DNA of 64,000 nucleotides, taken from Hoylesella buccalis ATCC 35310. Its GTDB lineage: Bacteria; Bacteroidota; Bacteroidia; Bacteroidales; Bacteroidaceae. The position numbers and the translations under genes are program-made. The stretch spans positions 2,914,001-2,978,000 of the forward strand of contig NZ_CP102287.1 of assembly GCF_025151385.1 (NCBI RefSeq), given 5' to 3'. Positions 56,991 through 64,000 of the stretch are shown here, one piece after another; the first letter of the stretch is position 1, and each line of letters begins with the position of its first letter. The notes under the pieces were generated by a model, which worked only from the letters and a program-made list of their open reading frames with translations, was not told where the DNA came from and made no database searches.

Positions 56991-57596
56991 ATGAGACACA
57001 ATAAAAAATTCAACCACTTAGGTCGTACTGCATCTCATCGTGATGCTATGCTTGCTAACATGGCAGTATCCCTGATTATGCACAAAAGAATCACTACGAC
57101 CCTCGCAAAAGCAAAGGCTTTAAAAAAGTATGTAGAGCCACTGATTACCCGTTCAAAGGACGATACGACCAATTCGCGTCGTGTTGTTTTCCGCTACCTC
57201 CAGAAAAAGGAAGCTGTAACAGAACTGTACAAGACTGTAGCTCCAAAAGTAGGTGATCGTCCAGGCGGTTATACCCGTGTAATCAAGCTGGGTACTCGTC
57301 AAGGTGATGCTGCTCAGATTGCTTTTATTGAGTTAGTTGATTTTGATGACAATATGGCAAAGACTGAGAAAACAGCTAAGAAAACTCGTCGTAGCCGTCG
57401 TTCTTCAGGTAAGAAGAATGATGAAGCTGCTAAGGCTGAAAGTGCTGTTGAAACAGACGATGTTGTTAAGGCAGAGACAGCCGAAGAAACTTCGAAAGAG
57501 GCTTCTGAAGCTAAAGCCAAAGAAGATGTTTCTGAAGCAACAGCTAAAGAAGATGCTTCTGAAGCAAAGGCACAAGACGAAAAGGAAGCTAAGTAA
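56991..57596 (+). CDS. rplQ: 50S ribosomal protein L17 with long low-complexity tail
   Basis: 201 residues. The L17 core (about 1-120) is [40 protein letters not shown] and [21 protein letters not shown] basic stretch ([13 protein letters not shown]) and then about 60 residues of Ala/Glu/Lys repeats ([20 protein letters not shown]) follow, far beyond the bacterial core length. Such tails occur in Bacteroidetes, but this one has visible EDxSEAxAK repeats. Last gene of the block. Confidence 0.97.
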   Translation: MRHNKKFNHLGRTASHRDAMLANMAVSLIMHKRITTTLAKAKALKKYVEPLITRSKDDTTNSRRVVFRYLQKKEAVTELYKTVAPKVGDRPGGYTRVIKLGTRQGDAAQIAFIELVDFDDNMAKTEKTAKKTRRSRRSSGKKNDEAAKAESAVETDDVVKAETAEETSKEASEAKAKEDVSEATAKEDASEAKAQDEKEAK

Positions 57597-57622
57597 ATTT
57601 TACCATATTGGTTTCAATATAA

Positions 57623-57657
57623 ACGCTCTCATCCAATTGGGTTGAGAGCGTTTTTTA
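57623..57657 (+). terminator. terminator of the ribosomal block
   Basis: ACGCTCTCAtCC pairs with GGtTGAGAGCGT and runs into TTTTTT, 27 bp after rplQ. Confidence 0.88.
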
Positions 57658-57830
57658 TAAGTACACTCGGCATCAGCACTATCTAATGGGTAAGTCCCGA
57701 TTAAGTCCTTGTGGCAGAAACTACATAGTCGTACCTTGAAGACTATTTAGTCGTCCTTCTATCGCTCTCCGTATACTTTTTCAGATAATCATGCGTTATT
57801 GTCATAGCATCTTAAAAAAAAAGATAGAAT

Positions 57831-59075
57831 GAGACCTCTGCAAAACTCTTTGTTCAAGATTTGCTCATTTCATCATATTTTTGTACCTTTATAGTATGAA
57901 ACAACGTCCTTCTTCTCCGAGTTTTGCTGACCTAATAGTTGGTCATCGTAAGGTCAAACAGACCTTTTTCTTTCAAATTGATCAGATAATCGACTGGAAT
58001 CCCATTCGTGGACTTATTGAAATTGCTTACACCAAAGGCAACCGTCCCACTGGTCGTCCAAGCTATGACAGTCTTGTGTTGTTCAAGACCGAGCTTCTTC
58101 GTACATGGTATGGCTTGAGTGACGGCGAGGTCGAAGAGCAGGTAAATGACCGTCTGTCCTTCAGTCGCTTTGTTGGTTTAGGATTGGATGACTGCGCTCC
58201 AGATAGTACAACTGTATGCCGTTTCCGTAACATTTTGGTTGAAGCCGACCTTTACGACAATGTGCTGCAAGAGATAAATCGCCAGTTAGAGTTGGCTGGT
58301 GTTTTGATTAAGCGTGGTGCCATCGTTGATGCAAGTATCACGGATAGTCCTCGTCGACCTCGCGGCCGTAAGGAATACGAAGTAGTTGAGGATCGCAATG
58401 AGGAATCAGGCAGGGATGTGGCAGAAAAGGCAATGGTTAAAGAGATCGTCAAGCCCAATGTTGATGGAGAAGCACGTTGGGTAAAGAAGATGGGGAAGCT
58501 ACACTTCGGTTACAAGCGACATTCGGTTACAGATGAGAACGGTTTGGTGATAGCCGAGGAAACCACACCGGCTAACGAAAGTGACATCAAACATTTGGAA
58601 AAGCCATTAGAAAAAGCTAAACTTCCACAAGGTACACCTGTTTATGCCGACAAGGGTTATGATTCCACGGCAAACAAGGATGTACTTAAACGTATGAAGC
58701 TCAAGAGTCGTATCATGCACAAAGGAGTAAGGGGGCGTAAGCTAACGGAAAGAGAGCAGCGTATTAATGTAGCCATCAGCAAGACACGGTACAAAGTGGA
58801 ACGTACCTTTGGATCTATTCACAGATGGTTTCATGGTGGCATAGCCAGATATGTAGGTTTAGATAAGACTCACGCACAACACATCATGGAGGCTATTGCC
58901 TACAATTTATATCGAACTCCAGGGATAATTGTGTCTAATTCTCTCAAATAAGGGGAGAATATGAGATGAAATAGAGCATATACAGCATAAAAATCAAAAA
59001 TATAGACTGCAGGTGAGCCAATAGTGCTCAAAAACAAGAATGATAGAGAATGGGGTAAGGTTTTGCAGAGGTCTC
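57831..59075 (+). mobile_element. complete IS5-family insertion sequence
   Basis: A 1245-bp element bounded by 16-bp perfect inverted repeats GAGACCTCTGCAAAAC (57831-57846) and its complement (59060-59075). AGAAT is duplicated directly outside both ends (57826-57830, 59076-59080). It carries one transposase gene. The ends, target duplication and open reading frame are all intact, so it may be active. Confidence 0.93.
57896..58951 (+). CDS. IS5-family DDE transposase
   Basis: 351 residues from the ATG at 57896 (MKQRPSSPSFADLIVGHRKV). An N-terminal DUF772-like region has LSDGEVEEQVNDRLSFSRF and DDCAPDSTTVCRFRNIL. The catalytic triad fits VDASITDSPR (D), PVYADKGYDS (D) and YKVERTFGSIHRWF (E). 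Catalyses cut-and-paste or copy transposition of the surrounding element. An in-frame ATG at 57881 would add five residues. Confidence 0.95.
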   Translation: MKQRPSSPSFADLIVGHRKVKQTFFFQIDQIIDWNPIRGLIEIAYTKGNRPTGRPSYDSLVLFKTELLRTWYGLSDGEVEEQVNDRLSFSRFVGLGLDDCAPDSTTVCRFRNILVEADLYDNVLQEINRQLELAGVLIKRGAIVDASITDSPRRPRGRKEYEVVEDRNEESGRDVAEKAMVKEIVKPNVDGEARWVKKMGKLHFGYKRHSVTDENGLVIAEETTPANESDIKHLEKPLEKAKLPQGTPVYADKGYDSTANKDVLKRMKLKSRIMHKGVRGRKLTEREQRINVAISKTRYKVERTFGSIHRWFHGGIARYVGLDKTHAQHIMEAIAYNLYRTPGIIVSNSLK

Positions 59076-59078
59076 AGA

Positions 59079-59447
59079 ATGAGAGTTAAGATGATACTAC
59101 CTGCATTGCAGGAGGCAGAAAGTCCTTATTGGCGACCTATAAAGTATTCACTTTTTCCCCCTTTGGGACTGGCAACACTCGCTGCCTATTTCTCCTATGA
59201 TGACGATGTGGTGATTCAAGATCAGCATGTTGAGAAACTGGTCCTTGATGACACGCCTGATTTGGTTTGTATACAAGTGTATGTTACTAATGCCTATCGT
59301 GCCTATAAGATTGCGGATAGTTATCGACAAAGAGGGGTATTTGTAGCTCTGGGTGGTCTACATGTAACCAGTCTTCCTGATGAAGCATCACTTCATGCTG
59401 ATACCATATTATTAGGTCCAGGGGAGGAAGCATTTCCCGAAACTTAA
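59079..59447 (+). pseudogene. truncated B12-binding-domain radical-SAM gene
   Basis: 123 residues: MRVKMILPALQEAESPYWRP, SLFPPLGLATLAAYFSYDDD, VALGGLHVTSLPDEASLHAD and LGPGEEAFPET, then stop. This is the cobalamin-binding N-terminal domain of BchE-like radical-SAM proteins; the CxxxCxxC SAM domain is absent. The IS5-family element ends 3 bp before the start codon, and its target duplication includes the AT of that ATG, so the promoter was removed as well. Confidence 0.85.
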
Positions 59448-59468
59448 ATTTAAAAATATAAATAACAA

Positions 59469-59854
59469 ATGAACAAAAAACCCTTTTTAATTGGTATGTT
59501 GTCAGGAGTAGTCTTGACCATAGCCGCACTTTATGTTGTAAACTTTTTTATTCAAAAGGAAAGTAAAGACGAAGCTATACAGTATATTGAGAAACCTGTG
59601 AGTTATGAAAACAAAAACGAAACGTCTTTCAAAGTGTTTCAAGTCATTGGAGAAGATGCTGCGTTAGCAGATGAACTTTCCGATAAACAATCAGACTTGT
59701 ATCTTGGCAATACGGTTGTGCTTACTGGCAAGGATTTTTATACTGACCAAGTGGTTACAATAAAAAACCTCAGAGGATTGGAACTTATAACTATACAAGT
59801 AACCGCGGTTTACCTATGACGGTTCCTATAATAGAAGGTGATTTAGTAAATTAA
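59469..59854 (+). pseudogene. small membrane-anchored protein, frameshifted near the end
   Basis: One N-terminal membrane segment (FLIGMLSGVVLTIAALYVV) and a soluble domain (FKVFQVIGEDAALADELS..., TVVLTGKDFYTDQVVTIKN). After an A6 run at 59762-59767 the frame gives a stop at 59817-59819. In the next frame the tail PQRIGTYNYTSNRGLPMTVP continues to a stop at 59852-59854, matching the G-T-Y-x-Y-x-x-x-x-G-x-x-x-T-V-P-I ending I recall from related proteins. It may be a sequencing error or real. Confidence 0.7.
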
Positions 59855-60046
59855 AACCTACAGGTTTGAGGCGTTACCCAATGATAAGAATTCACACCGC
59901 TTTTTCAAAGAATTTTTGGGGAGCATCTTGCGGAATATAAAAGATAGTGATAAGGTGTCGTTGATAGTTACCAAATCCAAAGTTTCTGTTAATAATTCCC
60001 AACAATCGGCACAGCATGTTGCGAAAAATACTATATTTACCAACAA

Positions 60047-60054
60047 TAAATTTG
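60047..60054 (+). promoter_or_regulatory. -7 box of the helical lipoprotein gene
   Basis: TAAATTTG, 22 bp before the ATG at 60077. The 59855-60046 stretch upstream holds no gene I can support. Confidence 0.45.
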
Positions 60055-60076
60055 ACTAACCAAACAATTATTTGAG

Positions 60077-60715
60077 ATGAAGAAAGTATTTTTGATGGCA
60101 ATGGCAGCCATAGCGTTTATTTTTGCGGGCTGCGGAGACAAGAAGACATCACCTAACGACAATCAGGCAGACACTACGATTGTGATGGATGAAAGTGCAG
60201 ACGCAACCGCCGACTCCCTGACCTCTGAACTTGATACACAATTGTCGCAGAACAACACGGATGCCGTTCAGGCTACCTTGACATCGTTGCAAAACAAGTA
60301 TGCTGAGTTGGTGGCTTCTGGCAAGCTGGACACGGCCAAGGCCTATGCCGCCAAGATTCAGCAGTTTTTGAACGACAATGCAGAGAAAATCAAGGCTGCC
60401 ACAGCTAACAATGCCACTATTGCTGCGCTTGTATCGGGCATTCAGAACCTTCCTACAACAGCAGAAGCAACAGCCGAACAGGCTGAGGCAGCTGTAAAAA
60501 ACAATGCGGAGGAAATGATGAAAGAGGCTGAATTTGAAACCAACAAGGCCATTGATAAGGCCAAGCGGGAAGCCACGAAAGCCACTGACAAGGCCAATGC
60601 GAAAATGAATGAGGCCAAAGACAAAGCCGGCAAGGCGCTTGACAAAAGCGCAGAGGAAGCCAACAAGAAAGTAAACCATGCCAGGGGGCAAATCCGAAAA
60701 GGACTGGGGCTGTAA
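60077..60715 (+). CDS. alanine/lysine-rich helical lipoprotein
   Basis: A 212-residue envelope lipoprotein (lipobox IFAGC, C19) with an acidic linker, a helical domain (LQNKYAELVASGKLDTAKAY) and a tail of 11-residue repeats (AIDKAKREATKATDKANAKM, NEAKDKAGKALDKSAEEANK). The tail resembles the cytoplasmic LEA-like protein at 12837 in composition and periodicity. The function is unknown; it may stabilise or tether the envelope. Confidence 0.8.
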   Translation: MKKVFLMAMAAIAFIFAGCGDKKTSPNDNQADTTIVMDESADATADSLTSELDTQLSQNNTDAVQATLTSLQNKYAELVASGKLDTAKAYAAKIQQFLNDNAEKIKAATANNATIAALVSGIQNLPTTAEATAEQAEAAVKNNAEEMMKEAEFETNKAIDKAKREATKATDKANAKMNEAKDKAGKALDKSAEEANKKVNHARGQIRKGLGL

Positions 60716-60751
60716 TTCCAGAAGCTCTACCAACTGGATAGGTGGAGTTGT

Positions 60752-60808
60752 AAACACGTTAGCCCAGGGCATCTGCCCTGGGCTAACGTGTTTATGGGCT
60801 TTCAGCCC
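60752..60808. repeat. REP-like palindrome pair
   Basis: AAACACGTTAGCCCAGGGCA (60752-60771) and its exact complement (60774-60793) are separated by TC. GGGCT-TTC-AGCCC follows at 60797-60809. It lies between the converging lipoprotein and protease genes and could also terminate the former. Paired GC palindromes of this kind resemble REP elements moved by RAYT transposases; no RAYT gene is in the window. Confidence 0.7.
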
Positions 60809-60910
60809 GTCGTCATCTCGATCAACATTCGCATCGTACACCGCCAGAGGCAGTATGCGATTGAATCTAACCGGGTGGCGCAACGAAGAAGTCAAGAGGA
60901 AAAACGATTC

Positions 60911-62590
60911 CTACCTCACTATCTTCATGGTCTTTTTACCTTGCTTGACAATGTAGAGGCCATGCATGGGCAGTTGGTTTACAGAGAAGGCTGCTGCTGG
61001 GAGTTGCAATAGCTTGTGACCCTGCAAGTCGTACACGCTGACAGGTGCTTCGGTATCACTTACCGTTGGTGCTTCAATGGCTGTTACCCAGTCGTAATTG
61101 GTGCGGTTGTCCTTGATAGTGAAGGTGCCATTGGCGATGTTAATCACCACACTGTTGGGTTTGCCATACTCTGATCTTACCACTTGCCAGTTGGCATCGC
61201 GATCATCCTTGAAACGTAGATAGACTTGATAATCGCCATCGGGTAGGTCTTTAGGAAGTCTAATGTTTTGCCACGAAATTGAGTACCACTGGCTGTCATC
61301 GGCTTGATAGTTTGTTGTCTTAAGGTTGCGTTGTTGTCCATTGCCTTCGATAACTAAAGCCAGTGTACCATTGACAGGAGTGCTGCTCACGTTCCAAACC
61401 TTCGCTTCACCCATTCTGATAGCTTGCTTTCTGAATTTCTCGATGGTGAGCTGGCTGCCATAATACAGGGTGAGGTGACTCTTCCACGCTCCTTGCTGCT
61501 CTGGTTGAATGCCAACAATCATGTCTTGGTAGTAGCTATAGTTACTGCGAGCAGGTGTCAGGATGCCGATGTCGAAGTCGCCGTCTTGATAACCTCCCCA
61601 GCCCCAGTTGACATGCACTTTGCCGTCTTTGTTGTAGCCGTCAATAACAAAGGCATGGCCATTTTTCCAGTTACTATCGTTGCCCGAATAGTAAATGGGG
61701 CGTTGCTCAGACAACTCCTTATACACCATGTCCATCCATTCTTGTTCAGAATAGTAGTTGCGGGTGTAGCGGTTCATGTTGGGATTGTAGCCGAAATTGT
61801 TGATCAATGCGTTTTGTGCTGACATGGTGTATGAGGAACTGAAGCCTGGTTTATAATCCATATTGACGGAGATGCCCACCTGTCGCATCAGCTCTGACAC
61901 AGCTTTGGCCTCTTCGTCAGTGTATTTTCCTTTTTCATAGATAGGCAACATCTTGTCCCACTGATAAGGGGATGCGGAAAAGTCGGCGGAGAGTGTCTCA
62001 CCATTCATCGAATAGCTGTTCGACCCTTTGCCCACCGTGGGATACTTGTAATAGCGCATAATCTGCGTCATGGTGATGGCTACGCATCCCACAAGATAAG
62101 GTTTGCCTTTATCATCCTTTTGCACATCGTTGTTGAAGGGGGCTTCTTGTTGCCATCTGGTTTTTATGAGTGGTTCTACATGGTCGGGTAGGGGTGCTGA
62201 TGGTGCGATGGCGCCACTGTAGCCATGTCCACTGGCTATACGCGAGGCAATGGCTGCGTTGGCTGCCCGTAAGTACCATTGAAAGGAGGGATTGATGTTT
62301 GTGTCGGTGGTATATGGCTTGTTTGATACACCGACAACGGCTTCAATGGCGTCATCGTTGGCCAATACCACAAAACCCACATGGCGGTTGCCAATCACGG
62401 TTAAGTCTGACAGTTGCTGAAGCGTAGCCATACTGCCGGTGTTTGTGGCTCTCGTATCTTCGATAGTCGTAGATACTGAAAGTTCTCGAGCAGCAATGGC
62501 CTTGAGTTGTGCCATGGTGCGAGGCTTTGCCGATGACGAAAGACTAAGCAGCAAGCTAAGGAAAAAAGTAGTAAATAATCTGAATCTCAT
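60911..62590 (-). CDS. C10-family (streptopain/interpain-like) cysteine protease with T9SS tail
   Basis: 559 residues from MRFRLFTTFF. After a signal peptide (about 1-21) comes an inhibitory prodomain (about 22-140), then the papain-fold catalytic domain. Cys169 in YLVGCVAITMTQIMRYYKYP and His312 in WKNGHAFVIDGY form the catalytic dyad. Beta domains follow, and the last 45 residues are a type A T9SS sorting signal (VYDLQGHKLLQL...GLYIVKQGKK). Relatives include SpeB, periodontain and interpain A. Encoded downstream of a SusD-like protein, so it may supply peptides or glycopeptides. Start at 62590; the open frame extends upstream through a terminator. Confidence 0.93.
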   Translation of the reverse strand: MRFRLFTTFFLSLLLSLSSSAKPRTMAQLKAIAARELSVSTTIEDTRATNTGSMATLQQLSDLTVIGNRHVGFVVLANDDAIEAVVGVSNKPYTTDTNINPSFQWYLRAANAAIASRIASGHGYSGAIAPSAPLPDHVEPLIKTRWQQEAPFNNDVQKDDKGKPYLVGCVAITMTQIMRYYKYPTVGKGSNSYSMNGETLSADFSASPYQWDKMLPIYEKGKYTDEEAKAVSELMRQVGISVNMDYKPGFSSSYTMSAQNALINNFGYNPNMNRYTRNYYSEQEWMDMVYKELSEQRPIYYSGNDSNWKNGHAFVIDGYNKDGKVHVNWGWGGYQDGDFDIGILTPARSNYSYYQDMIVGIQPEQQGAWKSHLTLYYGSQLTIEKFRKQAIRMGEAKVWNVSSTPVNGTLALVIEGNGQQRNLKTTNYQADDSQWYSISWQNIRLPKDLPDGDYQVYLRFKDDRDANWQVVRSEYGKPNSVVINIANGTFTIKDNRTNYDWVTAIEAPTVSDTEAPVSVYDLQGHKLLQLPAAAFSVNQLPMHGLYIVKQGKKTMKIVR

Positions 62591-62616
62591 TATATACATA
62601 TTTGTTACAGTTGATA

Positions 62617-62665
62617 GAAAAACCCAATGGGCATTGGCAAGAGTTCTCCCACCGCCCATTGGGTT
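62617..62665 (-). terminator. terminator between the lipoprotein and C10 protease genes
   Basis: On the minus strand AACCCAATGGGC pairs exactly with GCCCATTGGGTT (arms 62621-62632 and 62654-62665) and runs into TTTTT. It lies after the SusD-lipoprotein operon and just before the protease gene, so that gene needs its own promoter or read-through. Confidence 0.8.
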
Positions 62666-62716
62666 GCAATTGATGACAACACAGTGTGTGTTATCTTTTT
62701 ATTGTTCGTTCATTTT

Positions 62717-63565
62717 TTAGTCCAAAAGCGCAATCCATTCTGGATTCCCATTGTTGGTCCACCATCCCCAATCAGGCGAGTACCAGTGTAGCCACAACTC
62801 AAAGGTGTCATCATCTGGATAATATTTGCCACATTCGTCTTTGGTCAAAGCGTCAATGTCTGCCTTCTTCCAAAGTTTCTCGCTATCACTATATAAACCA
62901 ACAATCCAAAAATCTTTCATGCCATCGTTGTTCCATTTCTGCGTATGGATGTACTGGGGTTTCATGTGAAGTATGTTTTCACTATCTTTCCAGAAAGTAA
63001 TGGTTCCCATGTCGCTGTCAATCCATTCAGCCTTTGCATGTAGACCTTTGATGGTGTAAGTTCCCTTAGGAAATTCCATGACATCAATATTCTTAAACAT
63101 CCATCCATAATACCAGCTGTCCCAATTGGCATGGTGCAGGATGTATCGGTTCACGGTGATATCAAGCTCGGTGTTACCATAATCGTAAGCTTGCGCATCA
63201 TCCACCTTGATGTTTACTTTCTCAGTGCTTGCGGGTTGCATGTCAAAGTTGACGTTGATCTTCTTTGTTTTTTCCCCAGCTTTAAACTCCACACTTTGTG
63301 GCACTTTGAACTTGCTGTTGTTGGTTATTAAATGAATGGTCGCAGCTGCAGAACCGTCAGGACGTCCCACCGTCAACTCAAGTTTTTGTGGCTCGCTGTT
63401 TTCCAAGTCTAAGACTGTTTTTGCAGTGAGGATATATGCTTTTTGTGTGGCAACGCTACTATCAGCTGTGGCAGGCTCATACTCGTACTCCTCTACGCAA
63501 GAAGCGAGAAGTGCTACGCTCACAAACAGTAGAATAGCCTTCATGGTTTGATATGTCTTTTTCAT
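62717..63565 (-). CDS. SusD-operon lipoprotein with Calx-beta-like N-terminal domain
   Basis: 282 residues (or 275 from the ATG at 63544, MKAILLFVSVALLASC). A lipobox LLASC is followed by an acidic stretch (VEEYEYEPA), a beta-sandwich region (LELTVGRPDGSAAATIHLIT, PQSVEFKAGEKTKKINVNFD) and a Trp/Tyr-rich C-terminal half (HHANWDSWYYGWMFK, LHWYSPDWGWWTNNG). Proteins in this place after SusD are usually surface ligand-binding lipoproteins; aromatic clusters fit that. No exact family assigned. Confidence 0.75.
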   Translation of the reverse strand: MKKTYQTMKAILLFVSVALLASCVEEYEYEPATADSSVATQKAYILTAKTVLDLENSEPQKLELTVGRPDGSAAATIHLITNNSKFKVPQSVEFKAGEKTKKINVNFDMQPASTEKVNIKVDDAQAYDYGNTELDITVNRYILHHANWDSWYYGWMFKNIDVMEFPKGTYTIKGLHAKAEWIDSDMGTITFWKDSENILHMKPQYIHTQKWNNDGMKDFWIVGLYSDSEKLWKKADIDALTKDECGKYYPDDDTFELWLHWYSPDWGWWTNNGNPEWIALLD

Positions 63566-63596
63566 AATTTCTAATGATATGATGTTACAATATTAA

Positions 63597-64000
63597 TTAC
63601 TTCACCCATGGCGTGTATTTGTTGGATGGGTCAGGGTTGTTCCATCCTACAAGCGCTTTATTGTTAATTTGCTCTTGGTCTACAAACACGATGTTCATCC
63701 ACGCTGGACGACCGTCGGTATTGAATCTGCATCTCTCATAGAAGTTTGTGCCAGGATAGCCACGTTTAACAGAGTAGTTCAAACGCTTTACATCGAAGAA
63801 TGTTTGTCCCTCGCCCCAAAGTTCCACACGTTTTTGGAAAACAATTTCCTCTACCAAAGCGTCTTTCGTGGATGCTGTGGCCGAATATTGCTTATCACGA
63901 TAGTTGCGCATGAAGTCTTCTACGAGCTTCTTTCCTCTTGCCATATCCTGATGTGCGGCTGCCTCGGCTTCGATAAAATACATTTCCTCAACACGCATGA
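63597..64000 (-). CDS. SusD/RagB-like lipoprotein, C-terminal part
   Basis: The gene runs off the window end; 133 C-terminal residues are seen from the internal Met at 63998. RVEEMYFIEAEAAAHQDMAR and EEIVFQKRVELWGEGQTFFD, then VKRLNYSVKRGYPGTNF, are the conserved C-terminal SusD motifs. A SusC partner should lie beyond 64000. It is 32 bp from, and in the same direction as, the next lipoprotein gene. Confidence 0.9.
   Translation of the reverse strand, partial: MRVEEMYFIEAEAAAHQDMARGKKLVEDFMRNYRDKQYSATASTKDALVEEIVFQKRVELWGEGQTFFDVKRLNYSVKRGYPGTNFYERCRFNTDGRPAWMNIVFVDQEQINNKALVGWNNPDPSNKYTPWVK

Overview
The window looks like a chromosomal segment of a Prevotella-like member of the Bacteroidales; the species cannot be named from sequence alone. 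Supporting this are SusC/SusD pairs with lipoprotein partners, proteins ending in type IX secretion (T9SS) sorting domains, Bacteroidetes promoters (TTG or TTTG, about 20 bp, then TAnnTTTG), few Shine-Dalgarno sequences, and an eukaryote-type single-chain glycyl-tRNA synthetase. The str, S10, spc and alpha ribosomal clusters are fused into one block in the order usual for this group.

Layout: 1-8.6 kb is a glycan-utilisation locus: SusC-like receptor, SusD-like lipoprotein and a secreted GH85-type endo-beta-N-acetylglucosaminidase. 8.6-11.7 kb is a decayed accessory region with a 191-bp foldback MITE, a duplicated dipeptidase 3' end, remnants of a Fic gene and an XRE regulator, a frameshifted Bro-N/Fic gene, dinD, and a second copy of the Fic tail. 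11.7-34.9 kb is mostly housekeeping and envelope genes: PPK2, an alanine/lysine-rich repeat protein, a TonB receptor/DUF4249 pair, a PBP4-type carboxypeptidase, a hexosamine-kinase-like enzyme, a MATE exporter, an FKBP lipoprotein, glyS, yaaA, parC, an S41 peptidase, tRNA-Leu and a C69 dipeptidase. 35-38.6 kb is a second accessory island with an IS30 remnant, small paralogous immunity-like genes and a broken PKD lipoprotein. 39.1-57.6 kb is the ribosomal block from rpsL to rplQ, including fusA, secY, infA and rpoA. 57.8-60 kb holds an intact IS5-family element, inserted at the start codon of a truncated B12-binding radical-SAM gene, and a frameshifted small gene. 60-64 kb holds a helical lipoprotein, then on the minus strand a SusD-like protein, a lipoprotein and a streptopain-type (C10) protease with a T9SS tail.

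The strongest unexplained signal is at about 24.04-24.6 kb on the minus strand. A near-consensus promoter has a perfect 10-bp inverted repeat filling its spacer. It should drive an approximately 500-nt transcript with a roughly 43-nt repeated motif and a strong intrinsic terminator, but no substantial ORF. Other notable points are a roughly 340-bp intergenic repeat present three times, a multi-branched RNA element between rpsL and rpsG, a decayed map gene inside the spc operon, and a 66-bp promoter duplication before the MATE gene. All alignments and folds were done by eye.
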